Positions 26,339 to 35,028 of a stretch of DNA of 64,000 nt are shown in pieces. The first letter of the stretch is position 1, and each line of letters starts with the position of its first letter. Below the pieces are notes generated by a model that was not told where the DNA came from, searched no databases, and saw only the letters and a list, made by a program, of their open reading frames with translations. A program made the translations under genes and the position numbers. Origin of the DNA: Bacillota bacterium (GTDB taxonomy: Bacteria; Bacillota; Clostridia; Christensenellales; CAG-138); NCBI GenBank assembly GCA_023459335.1, contig JAEWUO010000038.1:1-64000 (forward strand), in the 5' to 3' direction.

Positions 26339-27463
26339 TTACTTCACGATGAGGCTCAGCAGAACGCCGCCCGCAATGACGGAGGCGATCTGACCCGCGA
26401 CGTTTGCGCCGGCGGCATGCATGAGAAGGTGGTTCTGGTTGTCTTCCGCAAGACCCATCTTGTGCACGACACGGGACGCCATCGGGAATGCCGAAATGCC
26501 CGCGGCGCCGATCATGGGATTGACCTTCTTCTTGACAAAAAGATTCATGATTTTACCGAACACCACGCCGCCAGCGGTGTCAAAGATGAACGCCACGAGA
26601 CCGAGGCCGAGGATCATGAGCGTCTGGAGCGTGATGAACGAATCCGCCTTCATGTTGGCGGCGACGGTGATGCCCAAAAGCAGAGTGATCAGGTTGGCGA
26701 GCGCCTTCTGCGCGGTGTCAGACAGAGACCCCAGCACGCCGCATTCGCGGATGAGGTTGCCGAACATCAGAAATCCGACGAGCGCGACCGAGCGCGGGGC
26801 AAAAATACCGGCGATGACGGTGACGAGGATCGGGAAGAGGATCTTCGTCGCCTGAGAAACGGTATTGCCGGTATATTCCATGTGGATACGGCGTTCCTTT
26901 TTCGTGGTAAGCAGCTTGATGATCGGCGGCTGGACGATTGGCACCAGCGCCATATAGGAATAGGCCGCTATGATGATCGGCCCGAGATAATTCGAATGCA
27001 GATAATTGGCGACAAAGATGGAAGTCGGGCCGTCTGCCGCGCCGATGATGGCGACGGATGCCGCGTCCTTCAGCGGAAAGCCCAGCAGCGACGCTCCGAC
27101 GAGGGTCGCGAAGATACCGAACTGCGCCGCCGCGCCGAAGAGCATGAGCTTCGGGTTCGTCAGCAGCGGTTCAAAATCGATCATCGCTCCGATGCCGATA
27201 AACAGCAGCAGCGGGAAGAGCTCGTTTGCGATGCCTCCGTCAAAGAGGACGTTTAAAACGCCGATCTCTTTGACCCCTTCGATCACCTGCGTAATCGCGC
27301 CCGACATCGGGATATTGACCAGGATTGCGCCAAAGCCCATGGGGAGCAACAGCGCGGGTTCCATATCTTTTTTAATCGCAAGGTAGATCAGAATACCGCC
27401 GATTGCCCACATGACGATCTGCTGCCAGGTTAGGTTAGAGAAGTTCTGAAAAATAGCGCTCAT
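26339..27463 (-). CDS. oadB: sodium ion-translocating decarboxylase, beta subunit
   Basis: 374 residues from the ATG at 27463 (AAAGG upstream). Highly hydrophobic, with the family motifs FPLLLFIGIGAMIDF, AAIIGAADGPTSIF-type loop (the ion-coupling Asp in DGPTSIF) and a C-terminal GAAGISAFPMASRVV. It exports Na+ coupled to decarboxylation of oxaloacetate, glutaconyl-CoA or methylmalonyl-CoA. No alpha (carboxyltransferase) or biotin-carrier gene is in the window, so the substrate cannot be named; the symbol follows the family. It forms a likely operon with the oadG-like gene and hppA. Confidence 0.92.
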   Translation of the reverse strand: MSAIFQNFSNLTWQQIVMWAIGGILIYLAIKKDMEPALLLPMGFGAILVNIPMSGAITQVIEGVKEIGVLNVLFDGGIANELFPLLLFIGIGAMIDFEPLLTNPKLMLFGAAAQFGIFATLVGASLLGFPLKDAASVAIIGAADGPTSIFVANYLHSNYLGPIIIAAYSYMALVPIVQPPIIKLLTTKKERRIHMEYTGNTVSQATKILFPILVTVIAGIFAPRSVALVGFLMFGNLIRECGVLGSLSDTAQKALANLITLLLGITVAANMKADSFITLQTLMILGLGLVAFIFDTAGGVVFGKIMNLFVKKKVNPMIGAAGISAFPMASRVVHKMGLAEDNQNHLLMHAAGANVAGQIASVIAGGVLLSLIVK

Positions 27464-27522
27464 AAACTCTGCCTTTCGTGAAGGAAATATGAATAAGATA
27501 TGTTCCAAATTTCGTCTTTTAT

Positions 27523-27551
27523 ATCATAACATACGCGACGGAAACAGTAAA
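27523..27551 (-). promoter_or_regulatory. promoter of the oadB-oadG-hppA cluster
   Basis: On the minus strand, TTTACT (27551-27546), 17 bp, TATGAT (27528-27523), about 60 bp before the oadB ATG. Confidence 0.6.
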
Positions 27552-28115
27552 TCATTATTTTTTTACATATTTTTTGCATTTATTTGCGGTTGAACATGCA
27601 ATGTTTACCGGACGGGACGGTATTTTTGCATGTAATTCCGCCGTTATCCCGTCCGTTCGAAATCCGCGCGGTTCAATCCTGCAAAACATGCCGTTTTACG
27701 TCGCTGAAACGCACCGGATCGCCTGCTGAATTTCAGTACCTGCACGCGATAAAAAAAGAAAGCCGCTTCCGAAATTTTCGTAAGCGGCCTTCCACAGCCA
27801 AGCGCGGCACGTTCAAACACGTAAACGCGCTCATCGCCGGAGACGGTCACATCAAAACCGCCTGCCGGTTACTTCACACTATCAAACGAAATCGCATACG
27901 TCAAGAAAAAAACGACTGCTCCGCTCTTTATTGCGGTGCGGAGCCGATTGCGATCAGGGATTCGATTTCCTCGGCGGTATTCACCGCGCAGTCGGGCAGC
28001 GCTAAGCCTATACCCTCCGGCGAACAGAAAAGATTAAGCGGCAGCCCGCCGCTCATTCCATATGTTATACTTTCTTTATGCTATAGCAATTTATTCGCGT
28101 AAATAGGGGGATCGC
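27552..28115 (-). other. intergenic region with an orphan minus-strand terminator and a possible gene remnant
   Basis: GCCGCTT (27762-27768) pairs with AAGCGGC (27782-27788), with an inner CGAAA/TTTTCG stem, and on the minus strand is followed by TTTCTTTTTTT (27761-27751). This is a good terminator with no obvious gene upstream of it. A 42-residue minus-strand frame (28056-27928, starting MSGGLPLNLFCSPEGIGLA) has protein-like composition but no ribosome site; it may be the tail of a lost gene. The 172-residue plus-strand frame here looks non-coding. Confidence 0.4.
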
Positions 28116-29030
28116 ATGAATTCGCAAATCGACTGGCTGTTGGAAGGAGATCCTACTATTCGGTATCTGACGCATCGGGATCTGTCATGTTCGGATGAGA
28201 ATACGCTGGCTGACCTACAGGCTCGGATTCCGCAGGAAGGTTACTGCGCCCGCCTGCTCTCCTGTCAAAACGAGAACGGTCACTGGGGGCTCCATTATTA
28301 CCAGCCCAAGTGGACGTGTACGCACTATACACTTGCGGAACTGAAGAACCTCGGTATACCACAATCCCACCCCGTCTGTCGAAAAGCGGTCTTGCGGATG
28401 TTCGGCGAATGCCAGTTGAATAGCGGCGCGCTTAACCTCGCAAAACACGACCATCCGGGCGACGTCTGCGTCGACGGTATGATACTCGATTACGCTTCTT
28501 ATTTCATTCCGGAGGATCGTCGTCTGGATGCGCTTGCCGCGCATCTGCTTTCCGAGCAAAAAACAGACGGCGGATTTTGCTGGGATCCTTTGTCCGAAGC
28601 GGGCGATCCGCATACGACCATATGCGTGCTGGAAGGGTTACTTCACTACGACGCCGCGCGGGAAAATCCTGCGGTCGATATCAGCTCCGCAGCAGGACAC
28701 GCGGTCGAATTCCTGCTGGAAAACCACATGTTTTACGGCGCTTCCGACCGAAGGTTCCGAACGCTTGCCTATCCGCACCGCTACCGTTACGACCTGCTTC
28801 GCGCGCTGTCGTTTTTTGCAAAGTATCAAATGCCGCATGACGCGCGCATGAACGACGCGCTCGACTGGCTCGCCGGAAAGCGTACGATAGACGGACGCTG
28901 GCCGCTCGAATACGTGCACCCTGGAAACGTGCACTTCGTGTTGGAGCCGGTCGGCGAGCCGAGCCGCCTGATCACGCTGAAAGCGCTGACGGTCGAATCT
29001 TACTTTTCCCGCGCTGCTTCGCGGATATAG
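28116..29030 (+). CDS. terpenoid-cyclase/prenyltransferase-like alpha-alpha toroid protein
   Basis: 304 residues. Repeated helical-pair motifs of toroid proteins are visible: LLSCQNENGHWGLHYYQPKW, LLSEQKTDGGFCWDPLSE, WLAGKRTIDGRWPLEY, each with the QxxxGxW type turn. It lacks a clear DxDD or DCTAE cyclase motif, so it is probably not an active squalene or diterpene cyclase. A GGGG ribosome site precedes the ATG. It converges with, and overlaps by 31 bp, the glycosylase gene. Function unknown. Confidence 0.75.
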   Translation: MNSQIDWLLEGDPTIRYLTHRDLSCSDENTLADLQARIPQEGYCARLLSCQNENGHWGLHYYQPKWTCTHYTLAELKNLGIPQSHPVCRKAVLRMFGECQLNSGALNLAKHDHPGDVCVDGMILDYASYFIPEDRRLDALAAHLLSEQKTDGGFCWDPLSEAGDPHTTICVLEGLLHYDAARENPAVDISSAAGHAVEFLLENHMFYGASDRRFRTLAYPHRYRYDLLRALSFFAKYQMPHDARMNDALDWLAGKRTIDGRWPLEYVHPGNVHFVLEPVGEPSRLITLKALTVESYFSRAASRI

Positions 29031-29815
29031 TAAAACACATATTGCTGTATTACGCCCGCCGTATCGGGATATCGCTCCACCGGAAACGCGCCGCCGTATT
29101 CCCGCTCCTCAACGCGGTTGATCCAGACGTCCCGCGGGAAACGCGAGAGACGGTGGAAGCCGAAGAGCATCGCGCAGTCGGCAACTTTGCCACCCACTCC
29201 GGGCACGCGCAGGAGTGCCTCGTACAGCGCGCCGTCCTCCAGACGACCGGCGGCATCCAGATCGAGCGTGCCGGAAGAAACCATCTGCGCCGCCGCGAGC
29301 ACGTACTTTGCGCGGTAACCGAAAGAACAGGCGAGAAACGCTTCCTCTTCGAGAGAAGCGAGCCGCTCCGGCGAAGGAAACGCAAATAAATTCTCGTTTT
29401 CGCCTCCGATCGGTTCGCCGTAACGCGAGCAGATCGTTTCGACGCAGTGCTTAATCGCGGGGATGTTCTTGCGCTGGGAGATGATGAAGCTGACGAGCGT
29501 TTCCCAGGGGTCCTGTCGCAGGATGCGGATTCCGCGTCCGTATTCGCACGCGCGCGATAAAAACGTGTCTTCGGGATCGACTGCTGCGCGGATGGCGGCG
29601 TAGTCGCGCGCAAGGTCGAAGTATTCCCGCCAGACCGCGTCGAAGTCCGCCTGCGAACAGTCCAGCGCGCAGCCTTCCGGCGTATCCGCAAGATGCAGCG
29701 TGCGGCCGCACGCGACGAGGGTATAGCCGCCTGCCGCATTCGGGTTCAGGCGAAAGCACTGCCCGCTTTCCGCGATCTTGCGGATATTGAAGTCGGGGTT
29801 TTTGATCGTTATCAT
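29000..29815 (-). CDS. 8-oxoguanine DNA glycosylase/AP lyase, OGG1 type
   Basis: 271 residues. The N-terminal domain ends SGQCFRLNP, a hallmark of OGG/AlkA relatives. The helix-hairpin-helix is VPGVGGKVADC with the catalytic Lys, and the conserved Asp follows in FPRDVWI. The enzyme excises 8-oxoguanine. Its last 31 bp overlap the convergent toroid-protein gene. It complements the nth gene at 8 kb in base excision repair. Confidence 0.92.
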   Translation of the reverse strand: MITIKNPDFNIRKIAESGQCFRLNPNAAGGYTLVACGRTLHLADTPEGCALDCSQADFDAVWREYFDLARDYAAIRAAVDPEDTFLSRACEYGRGIRILRQDPWETLVSFIISQRKNIPAIKHCVETICSRYGEPIGGENENLFAFPSPERLASLEEEAFLACSFGYRAKYVLAAAQMVSSGTLDLDAAGRLEDGALYEALLRVPGVGGKVADCAMLFGFHRLSRFPRDVWINRVEEREYGGAFPVERYPDTAGVIQQYVFYYIREAAREK

Positions 29816-29859
29816 ACTGCCATTATAATATACGCCTGTTATTTAATACATAAAAACAA

Positions 29860-29877
29860 CGCCCGCTGTCGCGGGCG
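29860..29877 (-). terminator. metY terminator
   Basis: Minus strand: CGCCCGC, loop GACA, GCGGGCG (29877-29860), then TTGTTTTTAT. Confidence 0.8.
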
Positions 29878-29922
29878 CAATTTTTCTATGACGATTCTTA
29901 TTTTTCAAGTATTATGAGATTT

Positions 29923-31206
29923 TTATATTTGATCGAACGCCTGCTTCAGGTCGGCGAGAATGTCGTCGATGTGTTCGGTGCCGATCGAGAGGCGGACAGT
30001 CGAAGGCGTGATTCCCGCGGAGAGGAGTTCCGTCTCGTTCATCTGGGAGTGTGTGGTGGACGCGGGATGGATGACCAGCGACTTGACGTCCGCAACGTTC
30101 GCCAGCAGGGAGAAGAGCTTCAGCGATTCGGTGAACTTCTGCGCCTGCCCTCGCGTGCCGTTTAGCTCGATCGTAAAAATCGATCCGCCGCCGTTGGGAT
30201 AGTAACGATCGTACAGCTCCTTTTCCCGTCCGGCTGAGAGCGAAGGATGGTTGACCTTCCTGACCTTGGGGTGCTTTTTGAGAAACTCCATTGCCTTCAG
30301 CGAGTTCTGCACATGCCGCTCGACGCGCAGGGAAAGAGTCTCGATGCCCTGCAGCAGCAGGAAGGAGTGGAAGGGGGAGATGCACGCACCCGTGTCGCGC
30401 ATCAGCGTCGTGCGGATCTTGGTCACATAGGCCGCCTTGCCCGCGACATCCGCGAATACCACGCCGTGGTAATTGGGATTTGGCTGGCTCAGGCCGGGGA
30501 ATTTATCGTTCTGTTTCCAGTCGAATGTTCCGCCGTCCACGATTACGCCGCCGATGACCGTCCCGTGGCCGCCGATGAACTTCGTCGCCGAGTGCAGCAC
30601 GACGTCCGCGCCGCGTTCGATGGGGCGGAAGAGATAGGGCGTTGCGAACGTGTTGTCCACGAGTACGGGGATCCCGTTTTCGTGTGCGATGGCCGAGATC
30701 GCCTCCAGATCGAGGATGTCCGAGTTCGGATTGCCGAGCGACTCGAAGTAGACTGCCTTCGTGTTGCCTCGGATGGCCGCGCGGAAATTCTCAGGATCGC
30801 TGCCGTCCACAAACGTCGTTTCAATCCCAAAATCCTTCAGCGTATTTGCAAAGAGATTGTAGGTGCCGCCGTAGAGTGTCTTGGAAGAGACGATGTGGTC
30901 CCCCGCGGAAGCGATGTTCAGTACGGCGTAGGTGATCGCCGCGGAACCGGATGCCGTTGCGAGCGCAGCTACGCCGCCCTCCAGTGCGGCGATGCGTTTT
31001 TCGAACACGTCGCTCGTCGGGTTCATGAGCCGCGTATAGATATTTCCTTCTTCCGAGAGCGCAAAACGGGCCGCCGCCTGTGCGGAATCCTTAAACACAT
31101 AAGACGTGGTCGCATAGATCGGCACCGCGCGCGCGTCCGTCGCGGGGTCCGGCTGCTCCTGTCCTACGTGTATCTGAAGCGTTTCAAATTTATAATCCTG
31201 TGCCAT
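29923..31206 (-). CDS. metY: O-acetylhomoserine sulfhydrylase
   Basis: 427 residues, the usual MetY length. It begins [20 protein letters not shown], has YARLMNPT-type [16 protein letters not shown], the PLP Lys in [11 protein letters not shown], and the C-terminal VIHPASTTH and [13 protein letters not shown]. It makes homocysteine from O-acetylhomoserine and sulfide with pyridoxal phosphate. The ATG at 31206 is preceded by AAGGAAATG-type weak ribosome site. The message has a ~188-nt leader holding a possible short leader peptide gene; no SAM riboswitch or T-box was recognised there. Confidence 0.95.
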   Translation of the reverse strand: MAQDYKFETLQIHVGQEQPDPATDARAVPIYATTSYVFKDSAQAAARFALSEEGNIYTRLMNPTSDVFEKRIAALEGGVAALATASGSAAITYAVLNIASAGDHIVSSKTLYGGTYNLFANTLKDFGIETTFVDGSDPENFRAAIRGNTKAVYFESLGNPNSDILDLEAISAIAHENGIPVLVDNTFATPYLFRPIERGADVVLHSATKFIGGHGTVIGGVIVDGGTFDWKQNDKFPGLSQPNPNYHGVVFADVAGKAAYVTKIRTTLMRDTGACISPFHSFLLLQGIETLSLRVERHVQNSLKAMEFLKKHPKVRKVNHPSLSAGREKELYDRYYPNGGGSIFTIELNGTRGQAQKFTESLKLFSLLANVADVKSLVIHPASTTHSQMNETELLSAGITPSTVRLSIGTEHIDDILADLKQAFDQI

Positions 31207-31276
31207 TTGAATGCATTTCCTTTCATTCGATGATGCTGCTGCGCTTTCTCCGCCTTGCAATCAGGCGCGCGTCCGA

Positions 31277-31366
31277 TCATCCGCGGCACATTCGATCCGT
31301 TCGTATCAAGATAGCGGACAGCGCCAATTCCCTGCGTAACCGCCCGTGCCGATCATCCGCTCTCAT
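31277..31366 (-). CDS. possible 29-residue leader peptide in the metY 5' UTR
   Basis: ATG at 31366 with GGGAG seven bases upstream and TGA at 31279-31277, lying wholly between the metY promoter and metY. The peptide is Arg-rich and ends M-C-R-G. The 12-bp sequence GCGGATGATCGG occurs twice on this strand, at 31360-31349 (near the peptide start) and 31284-31273 (across its end). A regulatory role in sulfur control is only inferred. Confidence 0.35.
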   Translation of the reverse strand: MRADDRHGRLRRELALSAILIRTDRMCRG

Positions 31367-31400
31367 ACGCGTCTCCCGCCTTTTCTGTCGTATTGTGATG

Positions 31401-31428
31401 ATTATACGGTTTTATGAGAATTTTGCAA
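31401..31428 (-). promoter_or_regulatory. metY promoter
   Basis: Minus strand TTGCAA (31428-31423), 16 bp, TATAAT (31406-31401). Start expected near 31394. Confidence 0.7.
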
Positions 31429-31778
31429 ATTATTTTTCGTTTTTTATTCAGCCGTTCTATTCGGCTGCGACAGTTTCACACGAAACACGTTGCCGCCGGA
31501 GAGATTTACCAGCGTTTCCAGATATTTAACTCGAGCCGGCGGAATACATCAAATTCTCGTTTCATACTGCGGCGCGAAATCAAATTTTTCAGGCCGGGAC
31601 TTTGAAAAGACTTTGCAGATTTTACCGGTATTAGAAAGAAACGCCAGAAATTCAGGCTTTTTTGACTTTTTGGGTTTGACGATCATTTTACCGGAATGGA
31701 AACGCGTTCTGATCATGCGTTGATACAATGCGTGTGTTGATTAAAACGAATATTGTCATGCGAGAGGAGATTCCCTGA
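31429..31778. other. intergenic region before the alkaline phosphatase gene
   Basis: AT-rich, with no gene recognised. A GGAG ribosome site at about 31766-31769 precedes the phosphatase. TTGACG near 31676 and a GATACAAT box near 31722 may be promoter parts but the spacing is poor. TTTTACCGG occurs twice (near 31620 and 31686). No Pho box could be assigned. Confidence 0.35.
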
Positions 31779-33341
31779 ATGAAACGCAAACGCCTGATCC
31801 CCGTTCTGTTAGCCGCAATGCTGCTGCTCGCGGCCATCCCGGTCGGCATGTCCGTCGCCAGCGCAGCCGAAGCGCCCCGCTTAAGCAGCGCAGTTCCTGT
31901 GAATCGCGAGAACATGTCCGCTGCGAGCGCCCCGAAGTACGTGTTCCTGTTTATCGGCGACGGCATGACCTATCCGCAGTTTCAAACCGCTTCGGCTTAC
32001 CTGAGTATCAACGAAGACAAAGACACTATTTTGACCACGAACGAGTTGTTAAACTTCATGAGATTCCCGGTCGCGGGTTCCGCAACCACCTATGACTCGA
32101 CCTCCTTCTGCCCGGACTCGGCCTCGACCGCAACCTCCATTGCGAGCGGTTACAAGACCTACAGCGGCGTTCTGAACATGAACGAAGCCAAGACGAAGAA
32201 GTACACGACCATCGCGGAGACGCTCAAGAACGAATTCGGCTATCGGATCGGCATCATCTCCACGGTCAACCTCAACCATGCGACGCCCGCCGCGTTCTAT
32301 GCGCATCAGGCAAGCCGCAATAACTACTACGAGATCGGCCTCGAAATGATCGGCAGCAACTTCGACTATTTCGCGGGCGGCGCGCTCCTCAAGCCCACGG
32401 GCGACAGCAGCGACAAACCGCAGACCGACATTTATGAACTTGCGTCCGCCGCAGGCTACAAAATCATCAGGACGCAAGCCGAAGCGCAGGCGCTGGATGC
32501 CGGCTCCGGCAAAGCGATCGTCATCGCCGAAGACCTCGCGGACAGCAATGCCATGAACTATGAGATCGATCGCGCGAACACAGCATGGGCGCTCAAGGAC
32601 TATGTGCAGCAGGGCATCACGCTGCTCAATAACGACAAAGGCTTCTTCATGATGGTCGAAGGCGGAAAGATCGACTGGGCCTGCCATGCCAATGACGCGG
32701 GTTCCACGATCCATGACACACTCGCCTTTGCGGACGCGGTGCAGGCTGCAATCGACTTCGCTTCCGCACACCCAGACGAAACGCTGATCCTCGTCACGGG
32801 CGACCACGAGACCGGCGGCCTGTCCATCGGTTTTGCGGGAACGAACTACAATACCTACCTCAAGAACATCAATTACCAGACTATTTCCTACGCCAAGTAT
32901 GACGCGGATTACGTTGCGAATTACGTCGTCAACAAAACCCCGTTTGCCGACGCGATGGCGGACGTGACGAAGCTCTTCGGCCTCGTGCTGCCGGAAAACA
33001 AAAACTCCGCCGCGAGCTCTACGCTGGTTTTGACGGACTACGAAGTCGCCGAACTGAAAACAGCGTATGATCTGACCCTCGCAGGCGGCTACGGCACCGA
33101 CGCGAACGGCAAGTCTCTGCAGACGCAGGAAGAATATGTACAGTATGGCACCTACACTCCGTTTTCCGTGACTGTGACGCATTTATTAAACAATAAATCC
33201 GGCATCAACTTCGCCTCCTATTCCCACACCGGCCTGCCCGCGGCGGTTTACGCCACAGGGGTTGGTTCGGACATCTTCGGCGGCGGCTACGACAACACGG
33301 ACATCTACCACAAGATGGCTTCCCTGTTCGGGATCATGTAA
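31779..33341 (+). CDS. secreted alkaline phosphatase
   Basis: 520 residues. A signal peptide (KRKRLIPVLLAAMLLLAAIP, cleavage likely after SVASAAEA) leads into the PhoA-type fold: KYVFLFIGDGMTYPQ, the catalytic serine loop CPDSASTATSIASG, EGGKIDWACHAND, and the metal-binding TGDHETGGL. It hydrolyses phosphate monoesters outside the cell using zinc/magnesium. The family is the PhoA/PhoB-type alkaline phosphatases. GGAG lies nine bases before the ATG. Probably phosphate-regulated, but no Pho box is evident. Confidence 0.95.
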   Translation: MKRKRLIPVLLAAMLLLAAIPVGMSVASAAEAPRLSSAVPVNRENMSAASAPKYVFLFIGDGMTYPQFQTASAYLSINEDKDTILTTNELLNFMRFPVAGSATTYDSTSFCPDSASTATSIASGYKTYSGVLNMNEAKTKKYTTIAETLKNEFGYRIGIISTVNLNHATPAAFYAHQASRNNYYEIGLEMIGSNFDYFAGGALLKPTGDSSDKPQTDIYELASAAGYKIIRTQAEAQALDAGSGKAIVIAEDLADSNAMNYEIDRANTAWALKDYVQQGITLLNNDKGFFMMVEGGKIDWACHANDAGSTIHDTLAFADAVQAAIDFASAHPDETLILVTGDHETGGLSIGFAGTNYNTYLKNINYQTISYAKYDADYVANYVVNKTPFADAMADVTKLFGLVLPENKNSAASSTLVLTDYEVAELKTAYDLTLAGGYGTDANGKSLQTQEEYVQYGTYTPFSVTVTHLLNNKSGINFASYSHTGLPAAVYATGVGSDIFGGGYDNTDIYHKMASLFGIM

Positions 33342-33440
33342 TTTCACACCATCGGGCAAGTTGTACGGCCGTGGCGCTCGCCTTTCAGGCGGGCGCTTCG
33401 ATCGTATGTATCACAATCTGAACAACCGAGGAACAACGAT

Positions 33441-34619
33441 TTGGAAAAACAGAAACAGAAACAGAAACAAAAACAAAACTGGGTTTCTTCCGCCGTTTGC
33501 TTCGCGCTGATCGTCGCGCTGCTGCTGCTGCCGACGGGATACGAGAACGCGGGCGCGGGCAGGCCCGCGAACGAGGAACGCGTTCCCGCGCTCGTCCTTT
33601 CCACCGATGACAGTACGATCAAGGACACCGGCCTCGTCCGCTCCGGCGAGCAAAGCTGCCAGGTGCAGATTCTGGCCGGTTCCCACAAAGGCGAAACGAA
33701 TCGAGCGGGAAACATGCTCAGCGGCTCCGTGGAACAGGATAAAATCTATAAAGCGGGCGAACGCGCGCTGGTGCTCGTGAGCGCGGACGAAGGCAAAATC
33801 GCCTCGGTCAGCATGATCGACCACTACCGCATCAACGGCGAAATCTGGCTGCTGCTGGCGTTTTTTGCGCTGCTGATGCTCTTCGCCGGTTGGACGGGAC
33901 TCCGCGCCGTCCTCTCGTTTCTCCTCTCCGTGCTCGCAATCTGGAAGGTGCTTGTCCCATGCTGTCTCAACGGCGTGAACCCCATCCTGATCGGAGGTCT
34001 GATCACAGCGGGGCTGACGATCCTCATCATCGCGCTCGTGTTCGGGTTTAACAGGATCGCGCTCGCCGCGTGCGCGGGCGCCGTCGCGGGGCTGACCGTC
34101 ACCGCCGCCCTCGGCATCTACTGCACCAACGCGTTTCACATCCACGGCGCGGTCATGTCATTTTCCGAAAGCCTTCTGTACAGCGGCTACGAAACACTGA
34201 ACCTGACGCAGATCTTTATGGCCAGCATCTTTATCGGTTCGAGCGGAGCTATGATGGACCTCTCGGTCGATATCGCCGCCGCAGTCAACGAAGTCGTGCA
34301 GAAACGCCCGGATCTGAACCGGTTCGAGGCGATGATGAGCGGCATGCGCGTCGGCAGAGCGGCGATGGGAACCATGACCACGACGCTGCTTCTGGCTTAT
34401 TCCGGCAGCTATATCGCGCTTCTGATGGTATTCATGGCGCAGGGTACGCCGCTGATCAACGTATTCAACTATAAATACGTCGCGTCTGAGATCATCCATA
34501 CGATCGTGGGCTCCTTCGGCCTTGTCGCCGCGGCGCCCCTGACTGCGGCGGCGGCGGGGCTGCTCCTCGCGCATCCGGAGAAGGAAGCGGACAGTATAAA
34601 CACCGCAGTAACACCCTAA
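33441..34619 (+). CDS. YibE/F-family membrane protein
   Basis: 392 residues from a TTG at 33441 (GAGG nine bases upstream). The start encodes (KQ)n from a hexanucleotide tract (CAGAAA repeats, 33448-33478), then a signal-anchor helix, an extracytoplasmic domain with a KIYKAGERALVLVS motif, and about seven helices. Family landmarks are DHYRINGEIWLL, IFIGSSGAMMDLSVDIAAAV and MGTMTTTLLLAYSG. YibE/F proteins are putative transporters of unknown substrate. The copy number of the hexamer could vary without breaking the frame. Confidence 0.88.
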   Translation: MEKQKQKQKQKQNWVSSAVCFALIVALLLLPTGYENAGAGRPANEERVPALVLSTDDSTIKDTGLVRSGEQSCQVQILAGSHKGETNRAGNMLSGSVEQDKIYKAGERALVLVSADEGKIASVSMIDHYRINGEIWLLLAFFALLMLFAGWTGLRAVLSFLLSVLAIWKVLVPCCLNGVNPILIGGLITAGLTILIIALVFGFNRIALAACAGAVAGLTVTAALGIYCTNAFHIHGAVMSFSESLLYSGYETLNLTQIFMASIFIGSSGAMMDLSVDIAAAVNEVVQKRPDLNRFEAMMSGMRVGRAAMGTMTTTLLLAYSGSYIALLMVFMAQGTPLINVFNYKYVASEIIHTIVGSFGLVAAAPLTAAAAGLLLAHPEKEADSINTAVTP

Positions 34620-34653
34620 TCGCAGATCCGGCAGCCAAGTACAGATAAATCAT

Positions 34654-34699
34654 TTTCCCGCCGTATTCCGTGACCAAGTTACGGTTACGCCGCGGGAAA
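34654..34699. other. two-tier hairpin upstream of the ferredoxin gene
   Basis: The outer stem TTTCCCGC (34654-34661) / GCGGGAAA (34692-34699) encloses an inner stem CCGTGAC (34668-34674) / GTTACGG (34678-34684, one G-U pair). It is followed by TATTTTACG. It may be a terminator for the YibE/F gene or a leader structure. Confidence 0.4.
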
Positions 34700-34739
34700 T
34701 ATTTTACGCTATAAAAAAAGATAGTGCAGAGGTATTTGC

Positions 34740-34991
34740 TTGAGCAACAGTATTTGGAGTCAATTTTTCGGCGACGAGCCGGAGCAGCGCCAACCAGCGG
34801 GCGCAGAAGCTGTGATTCGCGTCAACCGCAGCCGCTGCCCCGAAAACCATCCCTGTCCGTCCGTGCGCGTCTGCCCCGTGGAGGCGCTCACGCAGGTGCG
34901 ATTCAGCGCGCCGACCGCGGACATGGACAAATGCATCAAATGCGGCAAATGCGTCCGCTACTGTCCGATGGGAGCCATTTCGCTCAACTGA
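34740..34991 (+). CDS. 2x[4Fe-4S] ferredoxin-like protein
   Basis: 83 residues from a TTG at 34740 (AGAGG upstream). The second cluster motif is canonical, CIKCGKCVRYCP; the first is irregular, CPENHPCPSVRVCP, spaced C-x5-C-x5-CP and not CxxCxxC. Such proteins resemble those with the Cys-Pro-rich first site found as small electron carriers in Clostridia. It precedes a rhodanese lipoprotein gene on the same strand, so a role in sulfur or redox metabolism is possible. Confidence 0.8.
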   Translation: MSNSIWSQFFGDEPEQRQPAGAEAVIRVNRSRCPENHPCPSVRVCPVEALTQVRFSAPTADMDKCIKCGKCVRYCPMGAISLN

Positions 34992-35028
34992 CGGCAGCAC
35001 GCATCGAACGAGTCCGGAGGTTTTTTAT

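Noticed and set aside
27584..28102. 172-codon plus-strand gene
   Set aside because: No domain, ribosome site or plausible composition, and it spans a minus-strand terminator.
31207..31400. SAM riboswitch or T-box before metY
   Set aside because: No SAM-I core or T-box anti-terminator sequence could be found in the leader.
32049..33182. 377-codon minus-strand frame over the alkaline phosphatase
   Set aside because: Shadow frame; the plus strand has the signal peptide and catalytic serine loop.
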